Source of the DNA: Pseudomonadota bacterium
GTDB taxonomy: Bacteria; Pseudomonadota; Gammaproteobacteria; Steroidobacterales; Steroidobacteraceae
Assembly (NCBI GenBank): GCA_023423065.1
Contig: JAFAGC010000089.1
Span: 1-32,397, forward strand
Direction: 5' to 3'
DNA length: 32,397 nucleotides
A model generated the notes under the pieces. That model did not search any database. It was not told where the DNA came from and worked only from the letters and a program-made list of their open reading frames with translations. Shown in pieces: positions 1 to 6,621 of this stretch (the stretch's first letter is position 1; every line of letters starts with the position of its first letter). Position numbers and translations under genes: made by a program.

Positions 1-203
1 CGCGCCGCGCGGGGCCCGAGACCCAGCGAATGCCCGCACAGATAAATCAGCGCCTCGCCGTTCTTGCCGCGCGGCAGCTCGAATTGCCTGCGATACGGCG
101 CGAGGATATCGGCCGCGTCGCAGTCGAGCGCGTAGTCGAGCGACACGGAGAATTCCGGCAGCAGCGCGGCTTCAGCGGAGAGAGCGGAGGCCGAGGCGTT
201 CAT
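1..203 (-). CDS. kynU: Kynureninase, N-terminal part (cut by window edge)
   Basis: Kynureninase is a PLP enzyme that cleaves kynurenine or 3-hydroxykynurenine to (3-hydroxy)anthranilate plus alanine. Only about 67 N-terminal residues lie in the window. They end in the segment YLCGHSLGLGPRAA, which fits the conserved kynureninase N-terminal YLxGNSLG substrate/PLP-site motif, preceded by an acidic 'ALDCDAADILAPYRRQFELP' stretch typical of the family. The ATG at 203-201 overlaps the stop codon of the upstream cyclase gene as ATGA, so the two are translationally coupled. The operon context (3-hydroxyanthranilate dioxygenase, cyclase, kynureninase) supports the call. The catalytic lysine lies outside the window, so intactness cannot be judged. 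Confidence 0.85.
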   Translation of the reverse strand, partial: MNASASALSAEAALLPEFSVSLDYALDCDAADILAPYRRQFELPRGKNGEALIYLCGHSLGLGPRAA

Positions 204-1015
204 GGCGCCAGAGGATACACAATCGGCTGGCTGGGAACGGCATCCCCGCCGATCGCCGGCACGGCCAGCGACAGCACGCAGGGCCCGTCGCGGACCTCGT
301 CCGGGATGAAGGCCAGTTCCGTGATGGTGGCGCGCGACCGTGCCGCATCGCCGCGAGCGGTGCTGCCGGGCGGCAGGCCGAAGAAAATGCGGTGCCCGAC
401 CAGGCGTCCCTGGTCGTGCGTGCGGTCGAGCGAGGGCACGTCGAGCACCAGGTGCTCGATGCGTTTCTCGACCAGCCATTCGACCGCTTCCCGCGTGAGA
501 TACGGCGGCATCAGCGCGCTGTAGTCGCGCGTGCGTTTCGTGGCGTCGTTCGGCAGGGTCCGGATGATGGCGGCGACCGGGTCGACCATCTTTCCCATCG
601 GCCAGGCGGCGCGCAGCCGGCGCTTCGAGATCAGCGTGTCGGTGCCGTAGGGCTGCGGGTCGGTGCTCTCGTTCGATTCGCGCGCCGGTTCGGGCAGCAC
701 ACTAACTACCACCGCGGGCAGCAGTCCGCGCGGTACGACGCGCCACGTATCGCCGGACTCGCGCGTCAGGTGCGCGACGCTCTCGGTGTGCGTCATCTGG
801 CAGTGCGGTGTCAGCGTCATCGTCGAGCAATTGGCCGACGCGCCGTGCGCGACGCTGCCGTTGAAACCGTCGACGACGAACGGCGCCGACGCCGGCGGCG
901 GCGCGCCGAAGTGCCGCGGCCCCGGCGATCCGAACTCCACCGCGATGGCGAGACTCACGCCGCGATCGAGCGCGGCACGGATCTCGTGTCCACCGAAGCT
1001 GAGTTTCGCGATCAC
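200..1015 (-). CDS. KynB-like cyclase-family hydrolase (putative kynurenine formamidase)
   Basis: Predicted metal-dependent hydrolase of the cyclase/KynB family (271 aa). By context it would hydrolyse N-formylkynurenine to kynurenine ahead of kynureninase. The family signature HxGTHxDxPxH appears here in variant form: His71, Thr75-His76, Glu78 and His82, with Glu where KynB has Asp and one extra residue after the first His. The chain is longer than classical KynB (about 210 aa). The start is taken as the GTG at 1015, because it overlaps the dioxygenase stop as GTGA and because coding conservation begins there; no nearer ATG exists. The stop overlaps the kynU start as ATGA. Family membership is well supported; the exact substrate is inferred from the operon only. 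Confidence 0.75.
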   Translation of the reverse strand: MIAKLSFGGHEIRAALDRGVSLAIAVEFGSPGPRHFGAPPPASAPFVVDGFNGSVAHGASANCSTMTLTPHCQMTHTESVAHLTRESGDTWRVVPRGLLPAVVVSVLPEPARESNESTDPQPYGTDTLISKRRLRAAWPMGKMVDPVAAIIRTLPNDATKRTRDYSALMPPYLTREAVEWLVEKRIEHLVLDVPSLDRTHDQGRLVGHRIFFGLPPGSTARGDAARSRATITELAFIPDEVRDGPCVLSLAVPAIGGDAVPSQPIVYPLAP

Positions 1016-1548
1016 TTTCTGACTTTGGGTGCTTCCATCACCGTGCCGCACTTGCGGCAGGTGAGGTTCGAAGGGTTGCCGAAGAACCGGTCGAAGACGG
1101 GCGGTAGTTGGGTCTCGATGTTCGTGATCTCGACGAACTCCTCGTAGAGCTTCTCGTGACAGTTCTCGCAGTACCACTGGAAGCCGTCGCGCTCGCCCGC
1201 GCGGCGCACGCGCTCGATGACGAGGCCCACGGTGTTCGCCGGCCGCCGCGGCGAATGCGGCATGTTGGGCGGCAGCAGGAAGATGTCGCCTTCGCCGATC
1301 GTCAGGTCGACGCGTTTGCCGTCCTGGATCGTCGCGAGCGTGATCGACCCTTCGAGCTGGTAGAAAAATTCCTCGCCCGGATCGACGTGAAAATCCTTCC
1401 GGCTGTTCGGGCCGCCCACGACCATGATGATGAACTCGCTGTCCGTGAACACCTGCTTGTTGCCCACGGGCGGCTTGAGCAGGTGGCGGTGCTCGTCGAT
1501 CCATCGTTTGAAATTGAAGGGTTGGAGTGGGGTGGTTGGTTCCGGCAT
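1012..1548 (-). CDS. nbaC: 3-hydroxyanthranilate 3,4-dioxygenase
   Basis: Cupin-fold Fe(II) dioxygenase (178 aa, normal bacterial length). It opens the ring of 3-hydroxyanthranilate to give aminocarboxymuconate semialdehyde, which cyclises to quinolinate for NAD synthesis or is degraded further. Visible iron ligands are His54 and Glu60 (FHVDPGEEFF) and His98 (NMPHSPRRP). Substrate-binding arginines fit Arg50 and Arg101/102. The C-terminal rubredoxin-like second metal site of the bacterial enzymes is intact: Cys127/Cys130 (YCENC) and Cys164/Cys167 (CRKC). This is the first gene of the operon; its stop overlaps the cyclase GTG by 4 nt. The ATG at 1548 gives the expected N-terminus. Alternative name haaO. 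The operon promoter should lie in 1549-1719. Confidence 0.95.
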   Translation of the reverse strand: MPEPTTPLQPFNFKRWIDEHRHLLKPPVGNKQVFTDSEFIIMVVGGPNSRKDFHVDPGEEFFYQLEGSITLATIQDGKRVDLTIGEGDIFLLPPNMPHSPRRPANTVGLVIERVRRAGERDGFQWYCENCHEKLYEEFVEITNIETQLPPVFDRFFGNPSNLTCRKCGTVMEAPKVRK

Positions 1549-1719
1549 TGGGCTCTCCAGCGCGTCTATGGTAGTCGTTGGTGCGCCGCCGATGTGACCC
1601 CTTCCACAGTTGCCCGACCTGTCGCCACGCGGCGTCAGGCCCATGCACGGCTCCCGCCAGGCTTGCGTGATATCGTGGCGCCCGGCTAACAGTGTTGCCA
1701 TAAGTCCGGAGTCGATCCC
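1549..1719. promoter_or_regulatory. Divergent promoter region, nbaC operon / lipoprotein gene
   Basis: This is the largest non-coding gap in the window (171 bp) and lies between two divergent genes, so promoters for both must sit here or just inside the coding ends. On the plus strand a weak candidate is TTGCGT (1663-1668), an 18-nt spacer, then TAACAG (1687-1692). The ribosome binding site of the lipoprotein gene is CCGGAG near 1706-1711. I see no clear operator palindrome, riboswitch or small ORF with good support. Confidence 0.3.
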
Positions 1720-2292
1720 GTGAAATTGCGTCTTCCGCTGCTCGTCGCACTGACCCTCGCGCTCAGCGCCTGCGGCACGATGTCGAAAATTTGGCCGTTC
1801 GGAAAGAAGGCGAAGCCGGGTCCGGAAGTCGTCAGCGAGGTCGAACTCGTCAATGCCGACGGCACGCCGGCGAGCTACCCGCAGTACTGGAAGCGCAACA
1901 CGCTGGTCATCGACCTGTCGGGAGTCAGCGGCACGGGCACCGTCGCGGCGCGGCTGCGCGAGCAGGCCACTTGGCCGGTTCGTGTCGCGGTGCGCGTGCG
2001 TCCCGGCAGCGTGCAGCAGATCGAAGTACGCGGCGAGGAACGCAACGTCCTGCCCGTCACGACGGAAGGGGCGAAACCGATCGACCTCGAATTCGTGCCA
2101 AGCCTGTTCAGGCCGAACACCGCGGCCATCTACATCTCGTGGGGTCCGATGCCGGTCTTCGCCGAGGCCGCGCCCGCGGCCGACCCCGGTTACGTCTCTC
2201 CCACGCAGCTTCCGCCGGGTACCGCGCCGGCGGCGCAGGACATCATCCCGCCCGCCGAAGTCGCGCCGGATCAGCCTTCGCCCGGCTCCTGA
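1720..2292 (+). CDS. Small lipoprotein of unknown function
   Basis: 190-aa protein with a clear lipoprotein signal: short basic N-region, hydrophobic core and lipobox LSAC with Cys18 as the lipidated residue. The mature part has a Lys/Pro-rich linker, a middle region (about 40-140) that looks beta-rich (alternating Val/Arg/Ile), and a disordered Pro/Ala-rich tail. Residue 19 is Gly, not Asp, so no inner-membrane retention signal is seen and an outer-membrane location is the default inference. The GTG at 1720 is the start because the signal sequence begins there and a CCGGAG precedes it by about 8 nt. It stands alone, and its 3' end overlaps the convergent apaH by 22 nt. I do not recognise the family. 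Confidence 0.75.
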   Translation: MKLRLPLLVALTLALSACGTMSKIWPFGKKAKPGPEVVSEVELVNADGTPASYPQYWKRNTLVIDLSGVSGTGTVAARLREQATWPVRVAVRVRPGSVQQIEVRGEERNVLPVTTEGAKPIDLEFVPSLFRPNTAAIYISWGPMPVFAEAAPAADPGYVSPTQLPPGTAPAAQDIIPPAEVAPDQPSPGS

Positions 2293-3104
2293 TGCCCCTT
2301 GCAGGCGAGCTGCACCGGCTCGTCTTCCGTGTCGAGATTCACCGCGGTCAGTGAGCCGCCCCAGATGCAGCCCGTATCGAGCGCGAGCAGGTCCTTGCGC
2401 CGCTTGAGCCCCAGCGTCGACCAGTGCCCGCAGACCACGCGCACGTCGCGGCTCGCCCGCTCCGGCAGGTCGAACCACGGATAGAGGTGCTCGGGCTGCT
2501 CGCCCGGCGCGCACTTCATCGCAAGATCGATCGTGCCGTCGCGCTCGCAGAAGCGCAGTCGCGTGAAGGCGTTGATCACGATGCGCAGACGGTCCATGCC
2601 GCGCAGGTTGTCGTTCCACTTGTCGGGCTTGTTGCCGTACATCGCGTCGAACAACGTGCGCGCGTCTTCGCGCAGCACGGCTTCCACCTCGCGCGCGAGT
2701 TTGGCCGCGAAGCGCGGCGTCCATTCGGGCAACAGTCCCGCGTGCACGAGGAAGTCGCCGCGCGGTTCGTCGAACACCGCGAGGGGACGGGTCAGCAGCC
2801 ATTCGAGTAGCTGGTCCCGGTCGGGCGCGTCGAGCACCTGGTCGAGCGTGTCGCCTTCCTTGTGCTTGCGCTTGCTGCCGAACGCGAGCGCCAGCAGGTG
2901 CAGGTCGTGATTGCCGAGCACGACGGTCGCGCCGGCGCCCATCGAGCGCACGAGACGCAATGTCTCGAGCGACTGCGGGCCGCGATTCACGAGATCGCCG
3001 ACGAACCACAACTCGTCGCGGTCGGGGGAGTAGTCGATGCGCTGAAGCAGCGCTTTCAATTCATCGCAGCAGCCCTGGACGTCGCCGATCGCATGACGGG
3101 CCAT
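2271..3104 (-). CDS. apaH: Symmetrical bis(5'-nucleosyl)-tetraphosphatase
   Basis: Hydrolyses Ap4A to two ADP in the cytoplasm, lowering alarmone and NpnN RNA caps. The 277-aa length matches the family. All metallophosphatase motifs are visible: GDVQGC at 7-12, GDLVNRGP at 36-43, GNHD at 64-67, then VHAG and GHWS further on. The start ATG at 3104 lies 10 nt after the apaG stop; an upstream in-frame ATG at 3155 would overlap apaG and precede the conserved start, so it is rejected. It is the last gene of the lptD-surA-pdxA-rsmA-apaG-apaH string. Its 3' end overlaps the plus-strand lipoprotein gene by 22 nt, leaving no room for an intergenic terminator. Confidence 0.96.
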   Translation of the reverse strand: MARHAIGDVQGCCDELKALLQRIDYSPDRDELWFVGDLVNRGPQSLETLRLVRSMGAGATVVLGNHDLHLLALAFGSKRKHKEGDTLDQVLDAPDRDQLLEWLLTRPLAVFDEPRGDFLVHAGLLPEWTPRFAAKLAREVEAVLREDARTLFDAMYGNKPDKWNDNLRGMDRLRIVINAFTRLRFCERDGTIDLAMKCAPGEQPEHLYPWFDLPERASRDVRVVCGHWSTLGLKRRKDLLALDTGCIWGGSLTAVNLDTEDEPVQLACKGHQEPGEG

Positions 3105-3114
3105 GCGTCGCGGC

Positions 3115-3495
3115 TCAGTGCAGGAGGCCCGGCATCGCGAGCCGGAACGCCGCAACCGGCGCGTCGAACTCCTCGCCGTCGTCGGTGACCATCAGGTATT
3201 CGCCATGCATGACGCCCACGGGTGTTTCGAGCACCGCGCCGCTCGAATATCGAAAACCCTGGCCCGGCTTCAGGTGCGGTTTTTCCCCGACCACGCCTTC
3301 GCCGCGCACTTCCTGCACCTTGCCGTTCGAGTCGGTGATGATCCAGTGACGCGCCAGCAGGCGCGCCGGCGCGCTGCCTTCGTTGCGAATCGTGATCGTG
3401 TACGAGAACACGTAACGATGGTCCTTGGGATTCGACTGCTCCTCGAGGTAGCTCGTGTCGACGCTGACGCGGATCTTGTGATTGGCGGGTTCCAT
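3115..3495 (-). CDS. apaG: ApaG/DUF525 protein
   Basis: 126-aa protein of the ApaG (DUF525) family, an Ig-like beta-sandwich of about 125 residues. Conserved stretches are visible: RYVFSYTITIRNEG, LLARHWIITDSNGKVQEVRGEGVVGEKP, and GxxxMxGxY near the C-terminus (GVMHGEYLMV). The precise biochemical role of ApaG is unsettled; in some bacteria it is linked to Co/Mg resistance and binds nucleotides or pyrophosphate. The ATG at 3495 follows the rsmA stop after 23 nt. The apaG-apaH pairing in this operon is the standard arrangement. Confidence 0.95.
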   Translation of the reverse strand: MEPANHKIRVSVDTSYLEEQSNPKDHRYVFSYTITIRNEGSAPARLLARHWIITDSNGKVQEVRGEGVVGEKPHLKPGQGFRYSSGAVLETPVGVMHGEYLMVTDDGEEFDAPVAAFRLAMPGLLH

Positions 3496-3518
3496 GCAGG
3501 ATCGAGTTTATGGGCTTT

Positions 3519-4298
3519 CTACTGGTTTGGGGGTACCTGCGCGGCGATGCGCGCGAACTCGGCGGGCGCCAGTGTTTCGGGGCGCACGGAAGGATCGACT
3601 CCCGCGGCGACGATGCCCTCGATGCCGATCACGCTGCGCAGCGCATTACGCAGCGTCTTGCGCCGTTGCGAGAACGCGGCCGAAACGGTGCGCGCGAACG
3701 CCGCGGGCAGTTCGAACGCCGGTTCGCGCCGCACCTTGAGCCGCGCCACCGCCGACCAGACGCGCGGCGCGGGCGTGAACGCGCCCGGCCCGACGTCGAA
3801 CAACGGCGTCGCTTCGAACCACGGCGCGAGCATGACGGTGAGGCGCCCGTAATCCCGGCTGCCGGGCGCGGCCACGATCCGGTCGATGACTTCCTTCTGG
3901 AGCATCACGTGCAGGTCGTCGATGTGTGCATGCGCGGCCGCGACGTGGAACAGCAGCGGCGTCGAAATGTTGTAAGGCAGGTTGCCGATGACGCGCAGGC
4001 GGGAGGCGCGCCGCGCGGCGAGCTGCGCGAAGTCGAATTCGAGCGCGTCGGTCTCGTGCAGTTCGAAGCCGGGTCGCGTGTTCCAGCGCTCGCGTAGTTG
4101 GGACGCAAGGTCGCGGTCGATCTCGATCGCGTCGAGCGTCTGTCCGCGGCCGATCAGCCGCTCGGTCAGCGCGCCGCGGCCGGGGCCGATCTCCACGAGC
4201 GCGTCGCCCGGCTGCGGAGCGATCTCCTGCACGATGCGATCGAGTACGCCGCGGTCGTGAAGAAAGTGCTGTCCGAATCGCTTGCGCGCGAACACCAA
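3519..4298 (-). CDS. rsmA: 16S rRNA dimethyladenosine transferase RsmA (KsgA)
   Basis: Dimethylates the two adjacent adenines of the 3'-terminal helix 45 of 16S rRNA during late 30S assembly, using SAM. It has 259 aa, normal for the family. The N-terminal KRFGQHFLHD motif is at 7-15, the SAM-binding loop EIGPGRGALT at 36-45 and the catalytic NLPYNIS at 106-112. The start is a TTG at 4298, directly followed by an in-frame GTG at 4295; no ATG fits, and either start lies 6-9 nt after the pdxA TAG stop. The first residues before RKRFGQHF match family expectation. Low translation initiation is likely, with coupling to pdxA. Confidence 0.95.
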   Translation of the reverse strand: MVFARKRFGQHFLHDRGVLDRIVQEIAPQPGDALVEIGPGRGALTERLIGRGQTLDAIEIDRDLASQLRERWNTRPGFELHETDALEFDFAQLAARRASRLRVIGNLPYNISTPLLFHVAAAHAHIDDLHVMLQKEVIDRIVAAPGSRDYGRLTVMLAPWFEATPLFDVGPGAFTPAPRVWSAVARLKVRREPAFELPAAFARTVSAAFSQRRKTLRNALRSVIGIEGIVAAGVDPSVRPETLAPAEFARIAAQVPPNQ

Positions 4299-4304
4299 GG
4301 GCGG

Positions 4305-5345
4305 CTAACCCCCGCGCCGTTGCGCGAATTCGATCGCGAGGCGCGTCGCGGCCACGAGACTGCCGGCATCGGCGCGGCCCGTGGCGGCGAGATCCAGCGC
4401 CGTGCCGTGATCGACCGAGGTGCGCACGATGGGCAGCCCCAGCGTGACGTTCACGGCATGACCGAAGCCCGCGTGTTTGAGCACGGGCAGACCCTGGTCG
4501 TGGTACATCGCGAGCACGACGTCGTAGTTGGACAGGTGGCGCGGCACGAACACCGTGTCCGCGGGCAGGGGGCCGTCGACCAGCATGCCCCGGGCGCGCG
4601 CGCGTTCGACGGCCGGCTGGATCACGTCGCGGTCTTCCGTGCCGAGGTGCCCGCTCTCGCCGGCATGCGGATTGAGTCCGCACACCGCGATGCGCGGCCG
4701 TTCGAGACCCCACAACGCGCGCACGTCCTCGTCGAGGATGCGCAGCGTGATATCGAGCAGTTCCGGAGTGATGGCATCACCGACCGCGCGCAGCGGCAGG
4801 TGCGTCGTCGCGAGCGCGACGCGCAGCGAATCCGCGGCCAGCAACATCACGGGGTGATCCGCGTTGGTGCGCGCCGCGAGGTACTCGGTGTGGCCGGTGA
4901 AGGGGACCCCGGCGTCGTTGATCACGCTCTTCTGCACGGGCGCCGTGACCATCGCCGCGAACTCGCCCTGCGCGGCGCCCGCGATCGCGCGATCGAGCAT
5001 CGCGAGCACGTGCGGCGCGTTCGCCGGGTCGAGTTTTCCCGCGACGCAGGGCGCGGCCAGCGGCACGTCGAGCACCTGCAGGCGTCCGGGCACGTGCGCG
5101 GCCGGCGCGGCCTCCGGTAGATAGGCTTCGAGATGCAGGGTGAGGCCGAGCTGGCGTGCGCGTTCGGCGAGCAGCGCGCGGCTGCCGATCACGACCAGCG
5201 AGCAGGGCAGCGAAAGGCCGGCGAGCGCGAGACAGAGATCCGGGCCGATGCCCGCGGGTTCACCCGCGGTGACGGCGACGCGCTTCAGGCCCGGTTTCAG
5301 AGCTTGTACTCGACGTAGGCCTCGTCGCGCAGGCGACGCAGCCAT
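4305..5345 (-). CDS. pdxA: 4-hydroxythreonine-4-phosphate dehydrogenase
   Basis: NAD-dependent oxidation of 4-phosphohydroxy-L-threonine in pyridoxal phosphate synthesis. Family motifs are intact: TAGEPAGIGPDL near the N-terminus, the metal-binding His in FTGHTEYLA, GLNPHAGE, and MYHDQGLPVLK. The start is uncertain. The ATG at 5345 gives 346 aa, has a GAGGA about 9 nt upstream, and overlaps surA by 49 nt; it adds a low-complexity Arg/Ala leader. A CTG at 5300 overlaps the surA TGA as CTGA and would give 331 aa, the usual family length, beginning LKPGLKRVAVTAGEP. No in-frame GTG or TTG lies between them. Function is secure; the 5' end is not. Confidence 0.92.
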   Translation of the reverse strand: MAASPARRGLRRVQALKPGLKRVAVTAGEPAGIGPDLCLALAGLSLPCSLVVIGSRALLAERARQLGLTLHLEAYLPEAAPAAHVPGRLQVLDVPLAAPCVAGKLDPANAPHVLAMLDRAIAGAAQGEFAAMVTAPVQKSVINDAGVPFTGHTEYLAARTNADHPVMLLAADSLRVALATTHLPLRAVGDAITPELLDITLRILDEDVRALWGLERPRIAVCGLNPHAGESGHLGTEDRDVIQPAVERARARGMLVDGPLPADTVFVPRHLSNYDVVLAMYHDQGLPVLKHAGFGHAVNVTLGLPIVRTSVDHGTALDLAATGRADAGSLVAATRLAIEFAQRRGG

Positions 5346-6610
5346 AGTTCGGTTTCCTCGTCCGCCTTCGATTCACGCAGCGCGATGAAGGCTCTCTGGC
5401 GGCGCTGGTCTTCGGTGCTGTCGTACTGGCGGCGGCCGAGCAGCTGGATGATGTGCCAGCCGAACTGCGTGCGGAACGGCTCGCTGATCTCGTCCGGCTG
5501 CAACTGCGCGAGCTGCCGCTCGAACTCGGGCACGAAGGTGCCGGGATTCGCCCAGCCGAGATCGCCGCCCTCGGCGGCCGAGCCCGGATCCTCGGATACC
5601 ACCGACGCCACCGCGGAGAAATTCTCGCCCTTGTTCACGATGCGATCGCGGATGTTCTCGAGCTTCTGGCGGACGGTCGCGTCGTCCTGCAGCTCGTTCG
5701 TCTTGATCAGGATGTGGCGCGCGTGGGTCTGGTTCACGAGGACCTGCTGACCGCCCTTCACCGCATTGAGCTTCACGAGGTGGAATCCCGACGGCGTGCG
5801 GATGGGCTTCGTGACGTCGCCGGCCTTCATCGTGGCGATGGGCTCGGCCAGGAATGTCGGCAGCTCCGACCCCTTGCGCACGCCCAGCGATCCGCCCTCG
5901 AGCGCGGTCTGCGAATTCGAATAGGCGACCGCGAGCCGCCCGAAGTCTTCGCCGGCGGTGGCCTTCTGGTAGACCTCTTCGGCCTTGCGGGCCGCTTCGT
6001 CGAGCTCTTCCGGCGTCGCGGCCTGCGGCACGGCGATCAGGATGTGCGAAACGTCGTATTCGTTCTGCTCGTCCGGACGCTTCTTCTGCCGCTCGAGGAA
6101 CTGGTCGATCTCGCGCGGGCTCACGTTGATGCGCTGGATGACGTCGCGCTGGCGCAGGATCTGCATCGCGAGCTCCTTGCGGACGGACTCGCGATAACCG
6201 GCGTAGTCGATGCCCTGCGCGGCGAGCGCCTCGGGCAGGTCCGCCAGGCGGATGTCGTTGCTCTTCGCGACGTCGGTGAGCGCGTTGTTCAGCGTCTCGT
6301 CGGAGACCTTGATGCCGGCGCGGTCGGCGCGCTGCATCTGCAGCTCCTGCAGGACGAGCCGGTCGAGCACCTGCCGGCGCAGCACGTTCGTCGGCGGCAG
6401 CTCGAGGTTCTGGCCGCGCAGCCGCTCGGTGATGAGGATCATCTGTTCGTCGAGCTCGCTCGTGAGCACGACGCCTTCATTGACGGTCGCCGCGACGCGA
6501 TCCAGCAACACGCCGGAAGAGCTCGCCTCGCGGGTCTGCGCGTGGGCGGTGGAGAAGGCCAGGGACACGAGCGCGAGCATGAAGCTGCGCGAAAAAGCCT
6601 TTCGAATCAT
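5297..6610 (-). CDS. surA: Periplasmic chaperone / peptidyl-prolyl isomerase SurA
   Basis: Periplasmic chaperone that delivers outer-membrane proteins to the BAM complex; LptD is a classic client and its gene lies directly upstream. 437 aa (E. coli 428). A signal peptide with AHA|Q cleavage spans about 1-24. The SurA N-domain spans about 30-175. The first parvulin (PPIC) domain begins at the VSHILIA stretch (about 187) and the second at ARHILIK (about 297), followed by the short C-terminal helix that completes the chaperone core. The start ATG at 6610 lies 11 nt after the lptD stop. The large upstream extension open in this frame is the lptD shadow. Confidence 0.96.
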   Translation of the reverse strand: MIRKAFSRSFMLALVSLAFSTAHAQTREASSSGVLLDRVAATVNEGVVLTSELDEQMILITERLRGQNLELPPTNVLRRQVLDRLVLQELQMQRADRAGIKVSDETLNNALTDVAKSNDIRLADLPEALAAQGIDYAGYRESVRKELAMQILRQRDVIQRINVSPREIDQFLERQKKRPDEQNEYDVSHILIAVPQAATPEELDEAARKAEEVYQKATAGEDFGRLAVAYSNSQTALEGGSLGVRKGSELPTFLAEPIATMKAGDVTKPIRTPSGFHLVKLNAVKGGQQVLVNQTHARHILIKTNELQDDATVRQKLENIRDRIVNKGENFSAVASVVSEDPGSAAEGGDLGWANPGTFVPEFERQLAQLQPDEISEPFRTQFGWHIIQLLGRRQYDSTEDQRRQRAFIALRESKADEETELWLRRLRDEAYVEYKL

Positions 6611-6621
6611 GGAGTTGTTTT

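Noticed and set aside
3646..4713. 355-codon minus-strand frame across pdxA and rsmA
   Set aside because: Arg-rich shadow; it conflicts with two intact conserved genes on the same strand.
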